A stretch of DNA of 64,000 bases from Enterobacteriaceae bacterium (lineage in GTDB: Bacteria > Pseudomonadota > Gammaproteobacteria > Enterobacterales > Enterobacteriaceae), in assembly GCA_031261005.1 (NCBI GenBank), contig JAISKF010000036.1, forward strand, positions 21,696 to 85,695, written 5' to 3'. This document shows positions 56,908 through 64,000 of the stretch, piece by piece. The notes beneath the pieces are model-generated. The model ran no database searches. It was not told where the DNA came from and was given only the letters and a program-made list of their open reading frames with translations. The first letter of the stretch is position 1. The number at the start of each line of letters is the position of its first letter. The translations under genes were made by a program, and so were the position numbers.

Positions 56908-58140
56908 TTAAAACAACAATCTACAACGAATTGTACCCTGAATAGTATTCATGTGTTCCAGTGCTTCGTCGGCGCGGTCGGTTTCTACATCGATCACTAC
57001 ATAACCAATATCGTTATTAGTTTGTAGGAACTGTGCAGTGATGTTGATCCCTTCGGCGGCGAAAATCTGGTTGATTTGATTCAATACACCCGGACGGTTT
57101 TCGTGGATATGCAGCAAGCGGCTGACATTTTCACTTGGCGCTGGCAGCGATACTTCTGGGAAGTTAACCGCTGAAAGTGTAGAGCCGTTATCGCAGTATT
57201 TAGACAGTTTTCCTGCCACTTCCATACCAATATTCGCCTGCGCTTCTTGCGTCGAGCCACCAATATGCGGTGTCAGCAGTGCGTTATCAAATGCACACAG
57301 CGGAGAAATAAACGGATCGTCATTGGTTGCCGGTTCGGTAGGGAATACGTCAATCGCTACACCAGAAAGATGCTTACTTTCCAGTACAGAACACAACGCT
57401 GAAATATCAACCACAGTACCGCGCGAGGCATTAATTAATACTGAACCCGGTTTCATCAATGCCAGTTCTTTATGACCCATCATATTTTTCGTACTGGCGG
57501 TTTCCGGTACGTGCAGCGTCACTACATCACTCATATTTAAGAGATCAGAAAGATGATGAACTTGCTGCGCGTTACCTAACGGCAATTTGTTTTCAATATC
57601 ATAGAACATCACTTTCATACCGATAGATTCTGCCAGAATCCCTAACTGAGTGCCGATATGACCGTAGCCGATAATCCCCAAAATTTTACCGCGCGCTTCA
57701 TAACAACCGGCAGACACTTTATTCCATTCACCGCGATGAATTTGGGCATTGGCTTCAGGAATACGGCGCAGTAACAGTAAGATTTCACCGATAACCATCT
57801 CTGCAACGGAACGAGTATTGGAGAATGGCGCGTTAAACACTGGAACGCCGCGTTTTTCAGCAGCGTTCAGATCAACCTGATTAGTACCGATACAGAAACA
57901 CCCAATACCCATGAGCTTTTCTGCGGCTGTCAATACATCAGCAGTGAGATGAGTGCGGGAGCGAATACCGATAAAATGTGCATCACGAATCGATTTTTTA
58001 AGATCTTCGGTATTCAGTGCGCCTTTATGATATTCGATGTTGGTATATCCGGCAGCGTGCAAATTATCAATCGCGCTCTGATGGACGCCCTCTACTAAGA
58101 GAAATTTAATTTTCTCTTTTTCTAACGATATATTTACCAT
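56908..58140 (-). CDS. serA: D-3-phosphoglycerate dehydrogenase
   Basis: A 410-residue NAD enzyme, exactly the E. coli length, for the first step of serine synthesis. The substrate domain has GIRSRTHLTADVL and GCFCIGTNQVDL; the nucleotide domain has ILGIIGYGHIGTQLGILAES; catalytic Arg and His are in LINASRGTVVDI and LLTPHIGGSTQEAQ. The C-terminal ACT domain (about 340-410, HENRPGVLNQINQIFAAEGINI) gives serine feedback inhibition. Serine feeds glycine and one-carbon units used by gcvTHP. It is monocistronic with a strong terminator; rpiA lies upstream on the same strand after 288 bp. Confidence 0.97.
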   Translation of the reverse strand: MVNISLEKEKIKFLLVEGVHQSAIDNLHAAGYTNIEYHKGALNTEDLKKSIRDAHFIGIRSRTHLTADVLTAAEKLMGIGCFCIGTNQVDLNAAEKRGVPVFNAPFSNTRSVAEMVIGEILLLLRRIPEANAQIHRGEWNKVSAGCYEARGKILGIIGYGHIGTQLGILAESIGMKVMFYDIENKLPLGNAQQVHHLSDLLNMSDVVTLHVPETASTKNMMGHKELALMKPGSVLINASRGTVVDISALCSVLESKHLSGVAIDVFPTEPATNDDPFISPLCAFDNALLTPHIGGSTQEAQANIGMEVAGKLSKYCDNGSTLSAVNFPEVSLPAPSENVSRLLHIHENRPGVLNQINQIFAAEGINITAQFLQTNNDIGYVVIDVETDRADEALEHMNTIQGTIRCRLLF

Positions 58141-58428
58141 CTCATGAACCCTGTCTTGTGATTATTTTTACTACCCTGATTCACCAACATATCAAAAATA
58201 GAAGTTACAGCAATACAATCATTTATTGGCTCTTAAACAGAAAATATGAGGAAAACAGATAATTCAGGTGGTTTATTCTAAGGCGGGTCATATTTAGCGT
58301 ATGGTTTACATCACATTAACCATAAATGTGACATATATCACTAAATTACTCTTTTTTGAATTAATGAAAATTAATCACCCCAAACGGTATCCAGCAAAAA
58401 AGTTCGGGGTGATGATAAAATGAAGAGA

Positions 58429-59085
58429 TTACTCGATCACTTTCACGCCATCGGCTGTACCGATCAGCGCTACGTCCGCACCGCGATTAGCGAACAGACC
58501 GACAGTAACGACACCAGCGATACTGTTAATTTTATTTTCTAACGCGATAGCGTCCATGATTTTCAGGTTATGTACATCAAGGATCACATTACCGTTATCC
58601 GTCACCACGCCTTGACGATATTCCGGCAAACCGCCCAGTTTGACCAGTTCTCTGGCAACATAAGAGCGCGCCATTGGGATCACTTCAACCGGCAATGGGA
58701 ATGAACCCAGAATATCCACTTGCTTAGAGCTATCGGCAATACAGATAAATTTACGCGCAATCGCCGCAATGATTTTTTCTCTGGTCAGCGCAGCGCCGCC
58801 GCCTTTGATCATCTGCATGTGACCATTAATTTCATCTGCACCATCGACATAAATATCGAGAGAATCCACTTCATTACAGTCAAAAACCGGAATCCCTAAT
58901 TTTTTCAGCTTCGCGGTGGAGTCATTCGAGCTGGAAACCGCGCCTTCAATTTGATCTTTAATCGAACCCAAAGCGTCAATAAAATGTGATGCTGTTGAGC
59001 CAGTACCAACACCGACAATCGTTCCCGGCTGAACATATTTTAGCGCCGCCCAGCCGACAGCTTTTTTCAATTCGTCCTGAGTCAT
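58429..59085 (-). CDS. rpiA: ribose-5-phosphate isomerase A
   Basis: A 218-residue enzyme (E. coli 219 aa) of the non-oxidative pentose phosphate pathway. Motifs are [16 protein letters not shown] (phosphate loop), [43 protein letters not shown] with the catalytic Asp and Glu/Lys, and [11 protein letters not shown]. It is divergent from argP, the conserved position. A weak hairpin with long loop (ATCACCCC/GGGGTGAT, 58374-58413) lies after its stop. Confidence 0.97.
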   Translation of the reverse strand: MTQDELKKAVGWAALKYVQPGTIVGVGTGSTASHFIDALGSIKDQIEGAVSSSNDSTAKLKKLGIPVFDCNEVDSLDIYVDGADEINGHMQMIKGGGAALTREKIIAAIARKFICIADSSKQVDILGSFPLPVEVIPMARSYVARELVKLGGLPEYRQGVVTDNGNVILDVHNLKIMDAIALENKINSIAGVVTVGLFANRGADVALIGTADGVKVIE

Positions 59086-59286
59086 AGTTAAAATCTACCT
59101 GCATAGTCAAAAGTGCGTCTATTATATACCCTAAACTATTTGAGTTATATCAAGGGTTAGTTATATCAAAACAGTAAGTGAGCCAATCTCACATTTTTAG
59201 GGTATAGCAAAGTGTGCCATAGTGTTACTCTATAGCATAAAGAGTGATCAAGAATAATGGTCTGATTAGACGGAGAGTGCTTTGGA

Positions 59287-60180
59287 ATGAAACGCCCTGA
59301 TTATCGAGTACTTCAGGCATTAGATGCAGTGATTAGCGAACGTGGTTTTGAACGTGCCGCTCAAAAATTATGTATCACACAATCCGCCGTATCCCAACGT
59401 ATCAAACAACTTGAATATTTGTACGGTCAACCGTTGTTGGTCCGTACTATTCCGCCGCGCTTAACAGAGCAAGGTCAAGAGTTACTGTCGCTGTTGCACC
59501 AAGTAGAGCAGCTCGAAGATGAATGGCTTATTGATGAAGGCAGTCCTGAATGCCCGTTGCAACTGGCAATGGCAGTTAACGCGGACAGTTTGGCAACCTG
59601 GCTGCTGCCTGCATTAAAACCAGTTCTGGCTGATTTGCCGATCCGTTTAAATTTACAGGTAGAAGATGAAACCCGATCTCAAGAGCGTTTGAGCGTCGGT
59701 GAAGTCGTTGGTGCGGTATGTATTCAGCCGCAAGCGCTGCCGCGTAGTCTGGTCGATCAACTGGGTGCTATGGATTACATCTTCGTCGCTTCCCCTGAGT
59801 TCGCTGCGCGTTACTTCCCTAACGGTGTAACACGCTCCGCATTGCTAAAAGCACCAGTGGTGATTTATGACCACTTAGACGAAATGCAACACGCTTTTTT
59901 ACAGCAGCATTTTGATTTACCACCAGGCAGCGTGCCATGCCATGTTGTCAGTTCATCAGAAGCCTTTGTACAGATGGCGAAACAAGGGAATACCTGCTGC
60001 ATGATCGCACGGCTGCAAATCGCAGACGAACTGGCAAACGGCGAGCTGATAGATTTAACACCTGGTTTATATCAACGCAGAATGCTTTACTGGCACCGTT
60101 TCGCGCCAGAAAGCAAAATTATGCGGGTTATTACCGAAGCCCTGATCAGCTATGGGCATCAAATATTGCAGCAGGATTAA
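59287..60180 (+). CDS. argP: LysR-family regulator ArgP (IciA)
   Basis: A 297-residue LysR-type regulator, same length as E. coli ArgP. The N-terminal winged HTH is [43 protein letters not shown]; the C-terminal effector domain has [27 protein letters not shown] and [18 protein letters not shown]. ArgP responds to lysine and arginine and controls arginine export and lysine genes. Its classical target, argO, which lies nearby in E. coli, is not in this window. The stop overlaps the convergent yggE by 4 bp. Confidence 0.95.
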   Translation: MKRPDYRVLQALDAVISERGFERAAQKLCITQSAVSQRIKQLEYLYGQPLLVRTIPPRLTEQGQELLSLLHQVEQLEDEWLIDEGSPECPLQLAMAVNADSLATWLLPALKPVLADLPIRLNLQVEDETRSQERLSVGEVVGAVCIQPQALPRSLVDQLGAMDYIFVASPEFAARYFPNGVTRSALLKAPVVIYDHLDEMQHAFLQQHFDLPPGSVPCHVVSSSEAFVQMAKQGNTCCMIARLQIADELANGELIDLTPGLYQRRMLYWHRFAPESKIMRVITEALISYGHQILQQD

Positions 60181-60899
60181 CGCTGAATATCGAAAACCAC
60201 ATCAACCTGATCGGTAAAGCTGATGGTTTGCTGCTCGTAAGTTTGATCGGCGCTGGTCGCTGCTAAAGCCTCAGACTTATGAGCACGCATCATGACGGGC
60301 ATCGACATATCATTTGATGAGTGATAATCAATACTGAATACCGGTCCCAGCGTCACACCGAAATTTTGTGCCAAAATTTTTGCTTTGGCGATAGCATCAT
60401 CAACCGCCATTTTTCGCACTTCGGTGCGATAGGCTTCGTCTTTAGACACACTCAAATTCACATCACGAATTTCATTCAAACCCAATGCTAACGCGCCGTC
60501 TAACAAGGTATTTAATTTATCAAGATCGCGTACTGTCACTTTGACTTCACGTACAGCGGCATATTCTCTCACTTCTTTGCTGCCGGAACTGCTATTCGGG
60601 TAATGGTATTCCGGGCGCACATGGATATTGGCAGAATCAACATCGCTTTTAGCAATACCATTTTCTTCCAGAAGATCCAGATACTTCGCCACCCGCGCAT
60701 CACTTTTCTTTTTTGCTGATGCTGCTTCTTTATCCGCAACACGCACTTCAATCAGTAATGTCGCTATATCAGGCTTAACCAATAACGTTCCGCTGCCGGA
60801 AAGTGCAATATGCGGACCATCAGGCAGTTCAGCGGCAAATACCGTTGTCATGGGTAACATAGCAACCATCGCTGCGATAACAAATGTATTTAATTTCAT
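60177..60899 (-). CDS. yggE: SIMPL-domain periplasmic protein YggE
   Basis: A 240-residue exported protein (E. coli YggE 246 aa) with a cleavable signal peptide (about 1-22, [10 protein letters not shown] after the cut). The SIMPL/DUF541 domain covers the rest: [79 protein letters not shown]. coli YggE reduces oxidative stress signs, but the mechanism is unknown. It is convergent with argP. Confidence 0.93.
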   Translation of the reverse strand: MKLNTFVIAAMVAMLPMTTVFAAELPDGPHIALSGSGTLLVKPDIATLLIEVRVADKEAASAKKKSDARVAKYLDLLEENGIAKSDVDSANIHVRPEYHYPNSSSGSKEVREYAAVREVKVTVRDLDKLNTLLDGALALGLNEIRDVNLSVSKDEAYRTEVRKMAVDDAIAKAKILAQNFGVTLGPVFSIDYHSSNDMSMPVMMRAHKSEALAATSADQTYEQQTISFTDQVDVVFDIQR

Positions 60900-61129
60900 C
60901 GTTCCTCCTCAAATTATTCTTAAATGATAGCAGCTACACAACCGTAAACAAAATAGCCGTAAATAAAACATGCCATTGACAGCAACAAACATTTACAAGT
61001 AGCTTATCTATCTGCTAAATCAATATGCAGCAACCAAGATTATATATTTTTAACCAAAAACAGAATTATCTTTAGAACTTAATACTGATAAATCTGATGA
61101 TTTGAAACAGATAAAAGTGGAAGTTTCCC

Positions 61130-62356
61130 ATGTCACAGATGTTAGCTCTTTTACTTATTTTATTAATTTTATATATCGGCGATGTTGTTTCTGCCCGAAC
61201 TAAAGCGTGGATTCCCTCAGTTTTCGTCTGCGCGGTTTTATTTCTTATCGGTTATTGGACATTTTTTCCAAAAGATATTGTTAGCCTCGCCGGTATCACC
61301 ACGCCTGTTGCGGTGATGATGATGTATTTGCTCATTACCAATATGGGCACATTACTGTCACTAAAAGAACTGGCGCGCCAATGGAAGACGATCGTTATTT
61401 CGTTAGCGGGTATTGCTGGTATCACCGGCGCGGTATTTGTCACTTGTATGATTTTGTTCGACGAAAATACCGCCATCATCACTATTCCGCCATTAGTAGG
61501 CGGTATTGTGTCCGCCATTATTATGTCGAAAGGCGCAGCCGACGCGGGGCTGGTCGATCTGTCCGTATTCGCCATTCTGATTTATGTGATGCAAGGTTTT
61601 GCCGGTTATCCGTTAACTGCCATCATGCTACAGCGTGAAGGTAAGCGCGTACTCACTAAGTTCCGCGCAGGCGAGTGGAAAGATGCCGAACTGGAAGCTG
61701 AAGCCGCGCTGGATAAAAGCGAGGCAACCACTTCTGCGGAAGAAAAAATGCCGAAAATCTTTAGCCGAATCCCATCACATTACAACACCAGCTACTTTAA
61801 ATTCGTCAGGCTGGCGCTGGTTGGTTATCTGGCTTATCTGGTTTCATCCATCGCCGCACCTCACGTATCAATCAGCCCGTTTGTGTTGTGCTTACTGTTT
61901 GGGGTTATCGCGTCTTCAATGGGATTCCTTGAAAAACACCCGCTGCATAAAGCAAATGGCTTCGGCTTCGCAGTCATGGCGCTGATGCTGTTTATCTTCG
62001 ATACGCTGAATAAAGCCACGCCAGAGATGCTGCTGCGTCTGATGTATCCTATGGTGGTGCTGATTGTCGTCGCAGTTATCGGTATGTTCTTAGTCTCTTG
62101 GCTGGCAGGCAAAATTCTCGGCATCAGCATGGAAATGGCATTTGCGATTTCGCTGACTGCATTGTACGGCTTCCCTGCGGACTTTATCATTACTAATGAA
62201 GCGATTAATGCGCTGACTAAAGATGAAAAAGAGCGTCAAATCTTAACCAATCACATGCTAGGTTCGATGCTGGTTGGCGGATTTATCTCGGTAACGATGG
62301 TTTCTGTGGTGATGGCTGGTATCTTTGTGGCGTATATTACGCCGGTTGCAGGGTAA
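61130..62356 (+). CDS. multi-span inner-membrane protein, probable transporter of unknown substrate
   Basis: A 408-residue protein I cannot name. About ten hydrophobic helices are split into two halves by a charged cytoplasmic loop (about residues 175-215, EAALDKSEATTSAEEK). The first half contains AAIIMSKGAAD-like sequence (SAIIMSKGAADAGLVDLSVFAI) with small residues; the second ends SLTALYGFPADFIITNEAINAL. This two-half layout resembles secondary carriers such as glutamate or citrate symporters, without a diagnostic motif. It is followed after 127 bp by an M20 amidohydrolase on the same strand, a pairing that suggests it imports the amidohydrolase substrate. Confidence 0.6.
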   Translation: MSQMLALLLILLILYIGDVVSARTKAWIPSVFVCAVLFLIGYWTFFPKDIVSLAGITTPVAVMMMYLLITNMGTLLSLKELARQWKTIVISLAGIAGITGAVFVTCMILFDENTAIITIPPLVGGIVSAIIMSKGAADAGLVDLSVFAILIYVMQGFAGYPLTAIMLQREGKRVLTKFRAGEWKDAELEAEAALDKSEATTSAEEKMPKIFSRIPSHYNTSYFKFVRLALVGYLAYLVSSIAAPHVSISPFVLCLLFGVIASSMGFLEKHPLHKANGFGFAVMALMLFIFDTLNKATPEMLLRLMYPMVVLIVVAVIGMFLVSWLAGKILGISMEMAFAISLTALYGFPADFIITNEAINALTKDEKERQILTNHMLGSMLVGGFISVTMVSVVMAGIFVAYITPVAG

Positions 62357-62483
62357 ATCAGAATCCACATTAGGTCGTTATGCGATAAGATAGAAAAGAC
62401 CAGCTTTTAAGTGGCGGACTATGCAGCCGCCGCTTCTTATCGCGTAAAAGAGATAACAGAAGTAACAACAGAGGCAACTCAAC

Positions 62484-63668
62484 ATGACTAATTCAACTAT
62501 TACGGCGTCGATCATTAAACATCAAGATGAAATGATCGCTTTCCGCCGTGATTTACATGCTCACCCGGAATTACCGTGGGAAGAAATCCGCACCACGCAA
62601 AAAGTTGCAGAAGCGCTGGACGCTATCGGTATTCCATACAAATTAACCAAGCCTACTGGTGTGATCGCCGAAATTAAAGGTGGTAAGTCGGGAAAAACGG
62701 TTGCGCTGCGCGCCGATATGGACGCTCTGCCAGTACAAGAACTGAATGAGAATCTCAGCTACAAATCTCAAACAGCGGGCAAGATGCACGCCTGTGGTCA
62801 CGACTCCCATACTGCGATGCTGATTACCGCCGCTAAAGCGCTGTATGAAGTGCGCGATCAACTGCGCGGCAATGTGCGTTTGATTTTCCAGCCAGCAGAA
62901 GAAATCGCACAAGGCGCGCTGGAAATGGTGAAACAAGGTGCAGTCGATGGTGTGGATAATGTATTTGGTATGCACATTTGGTCAATTACGCCATCAGGTA
63001 AAATTTCTTGTAACGTCGGTTCTAGTTTTGCTTCTGCCGACTTACTGAAAGTCTCTTTTAAAGGTCGCGGCGGGCACGGGTCAATGCCGGAAGCCTGTAT
63101 TGATGCGGCTGTAGTTGCGTCTTCTTTTGTGATGAATCTGCAAGCGATCGTTTCCCGTGAGACTTCACCGCTCGAACCGGCTGTTGTAACTATTGGTAAA
63201 ATGGACGTTGGTACGCGCTTTAACGTTATCGCCGAAAATGCCGTGCTAGACGGCACGGTGCGCTGTTTTAATGTTCCAACCCGTGAACGGATCAAAGCCG
63301 CCATTGAACGTTATGCAGAGCATACAGCAGCGGTATACGGCGCAACGGCGAAAGTTGAATACACCTACGGCACATTACCGGTGATCAACGAAGAACGCAG
63401 CGCATTACTGGCGCAATCGGTAGTGCGTGACGCTTTTGGTGATAACACCTTATATGTGGAAAAACCAACTACCGGCGGTGAAGATTTCAGCTACTACATG
63501 GAAAATATTCCTGGTTGTTTCGCTTTAGTGGGATCGGGTAATCCAGAAAAAGGCACCGATTGGGCGCATCATCATGGCTGTTTTAATATTGATGAAGATT
63601 CAATGGTGAAAGGTGCAGAGCTATATGCACAATATGCGTGGAGTTATTTGCAGCAGGATCAGTTTTGA
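62484..63668 (+). CDS. M20 family amidohydrolase (hippurate hydrolase/YxeP-like)
   Basis: A 394-residue cytoplasmic metallopeptidase-like enzyme. Metal ligands of the M20D type are visible: Cys104 and His106 in MHACGHDSHTAML, Glu139-Glu140 in IFQPAEE, His164 in GMHIW, and a C-terminal histidine in WAHHHGCFNID. The dimerisation domain begins near residue 180 (VSFKGRGGHGSMPE). Such enzymes cleave N-acyl amino acids, hippurate or related amides. SD GAGG lies upstream. It probably shares a transcript with the preceding membrane protein; a hairpin (AAGTGGCGG/CCGCCGCTT, 62409-62435) sits in the gap. The substrate is not determined. Confidence 0.85.
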   Translation: MTNSTITASIIKHQDEMIAFRRDLHAHPELPWEEIRTTQKVAEALDAIGIPYKLTKPTGVIAEIKGGKSGKTVALRADMDALPVQELNENLSYKSQTAGKMHACGHDSHTAMLITAAKALYEVRDQLRGNVRLIFQPAEEIAQGALEMVKQGAVDGVDNVFGMHIWSITPSGKISCNVGSSFASADLLKVSFKGRGGHGSMPEACIDAAVVASSFVMNLQAIVSRETSPLEPAVVTIGKMDVGTRFNVIAENAVLDGTVRCFNVPTRERIKAAIERYAEHTAAVYGATAKVEYTYGTLPVINEERSALLAQSVVRDAFGDNTLYVEKPTTGGEDFSYYMENIPGCFALVGSGNPEKGTDWAHHHGCFNIDEDSMVKGAELYAQYAWSYLQQDQF

Positions 63669-63733
63669 TAAGCCGGACATCATCATCAAAAGTATCTATT
63701 GAACGTTGAGGAATACTCCCTCAAAAAACATAT

Positions 63734-63756
63734 ACCACCTGCTATGTGCGGGTGGT
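63734..63756 (+). terminator. probable terminator of the amidohydrolase gene
   Basis: Stem ACCACCTGC/GCGGGTGGT with a small loop, followed by a modest T-rich stretch (TTTGCTCT), about 65 bp after the stop codon. The tail is weak, so this is a moderate call. Confidence 0.6.
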
Positions 63757-63849
63757 TTGCTCTAACCAGATTCACAAAGTAAAGAAGTCAGTGTCATTGT
63801 TTATCAAGGGAAAGAGAGACCCTAAAAATAATTTTTAAACTCCCAAAAG

Positions 63850-63877
63850 CAAAAAACCCAGCCTTTCGACTGGGTTC
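63850..63877 (-). terminator. rRNA operon terminator
   Basis: Stem AACCCAG/CTGGGTT with the loop TCGAAAGG and a run of U on the minus strand, 12 bp beyond the 5S 3' end. It is the usual rrn T1-type terminator. Confidence 0.95.
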
Positions 63878-63888
63878 TTCTTATTCAA

Positions 63889-64000
63889 AGCCTGGCAGTT
63901 CCCTACTCTCGCATGGGGATACCCCACACTACCATCGGCGCTACGGCGTTTCACTTCTGAGTTCGGCATGGGGTCAGGTGGGACCACCGCGCTATCGCCG
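63889..64000 (-). rRNA. rrf: 5S ribosomal RNA, 5' end cut by window edge
   Basis: About 112 nt of 5S rRNA on the minus strand. On that strand it reads CGGCGATAGCGCGGTGGTCC, CCACCTGACCCCATGCCGAA, CTCAGAAGTGAAACGCCGTAG and ends GGGAACTGCCAGGC, close to E. coli 5S. The first eight or so bases lie beyond the right edge. Its presence means an rRNA operon (16S-tRNA-23S-5S) runs toward this window from the right, converging on the amidohydrolase gene. Confidence 0.97.

Noticed and set aside
60177..60180. 4-bp overlap of argP and yggE stops as a fusion or error
   Set aside because: Both C-termini match their families; it is a normal convergent overlap.

Overview
The window is an ordinary stretch of a gammaproteobacterial chromosome of moderate to low GC. 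Protein identities and local gene order point to the order Enterobacterales: rsmE-gshB-yqgE-ruvX, yggS/proC/yggT/yggU/rdgB/hemW, trmB-yggL, mutY-yggX-mltC, sdhE-cptA/ygfZ, gcvTHP, pepP-ubiH-ubiI, ygfB/zapA-ssrS-fau and serA-rpiA-argP-yggE all follow the E. coli pattern. Several joins differ from E. coli (acnB-yacL beside hemW, creBC-creD beside cptA-sdhE, prfB without lysS, fau separated from serA), so this is a fairly distant relative. I cannot fix the genus from sequence alone. No phage, plasmid, CRISPR or defence locus is visible.

Layout. 1-4.5 kb: hemL end, a YddG-type exporter, yacL and acnB. 4.9-15.7 kb: a mostly minus-strand housekeeping block (hemW, rdgB, yggU, yggT, proC, yggS, ruvX, yqgE, gshB, rsmE, sprT), with cdh and pilT on the plus strand. 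15.8-22 kb: metK, yggN, yggL-trmB, then mutY-yggX-mltC on the plus strand. 22-30 kb: an NhaD-like antiporter, tRNA-Gly(CCC), dps with an OxyR-like site, prfB with its programmed frameshift, an MHS transporter, a GntP permease and a probable IS982-type transposase remnant. 30-38 kb: bax, creD, creC-creB, cptA-sdhE, ygfZ and yqfA. 38-42 kb: mdaB, ygaZH and an alanine/sodium symporter. 42-54 kb: gcvTHP, a TPR/glycosyltransferase-like protein, ubiI, ubiH-pepP, ygfB and zapA. 54-64 kb: 6S RNA, fau, an AT-rich phosphoethanolamine transferase, serA, rpiA, argP, yggE, a membrane protein with an M20 amidohydrolase, and the 3' part of a 5S rRNA at the right edge.

The most striking non-genic signal is a dispersed intergenic repeat family, full length about 195-200 bp, found at about 16 places. 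It has imperfect terminal inverted repeats (TAACCT...GGATAAGA) and a GC-rich core of two self-complementary arms around GGGCGGCA-ATC-TGCCGCCC. Copies occur as full elements, single-hairpin derivatives, fused tips, tandem arrays and decayed remnants. They very often touch or lie within about 10 bp of stop codons; some supply the stop codon, and one supplies the ribosome binding site of yggN. One copy splits gcvH from gcvP and another separates creC from creD. It looks like a non-autonomous (MITE-like) family; no cognate transposase is in the window.

Functional themes are redox and Fe-S homeostasis (acnB, yggX, ygfZ, mutY, dps, mdaB, gshB), one-carbon metabolism (gcvTHP, fau, serA, metK), ubiquinone hydroxylation, cell-wall turnover (mltC, bax), and amino-acid or small-acid transport. 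Regulatory sites readable by eye are an OxyR-like site before dps, MetJ-type boxes before metK, a perfect CreB tag before creD and the RF2 frameshift signal.
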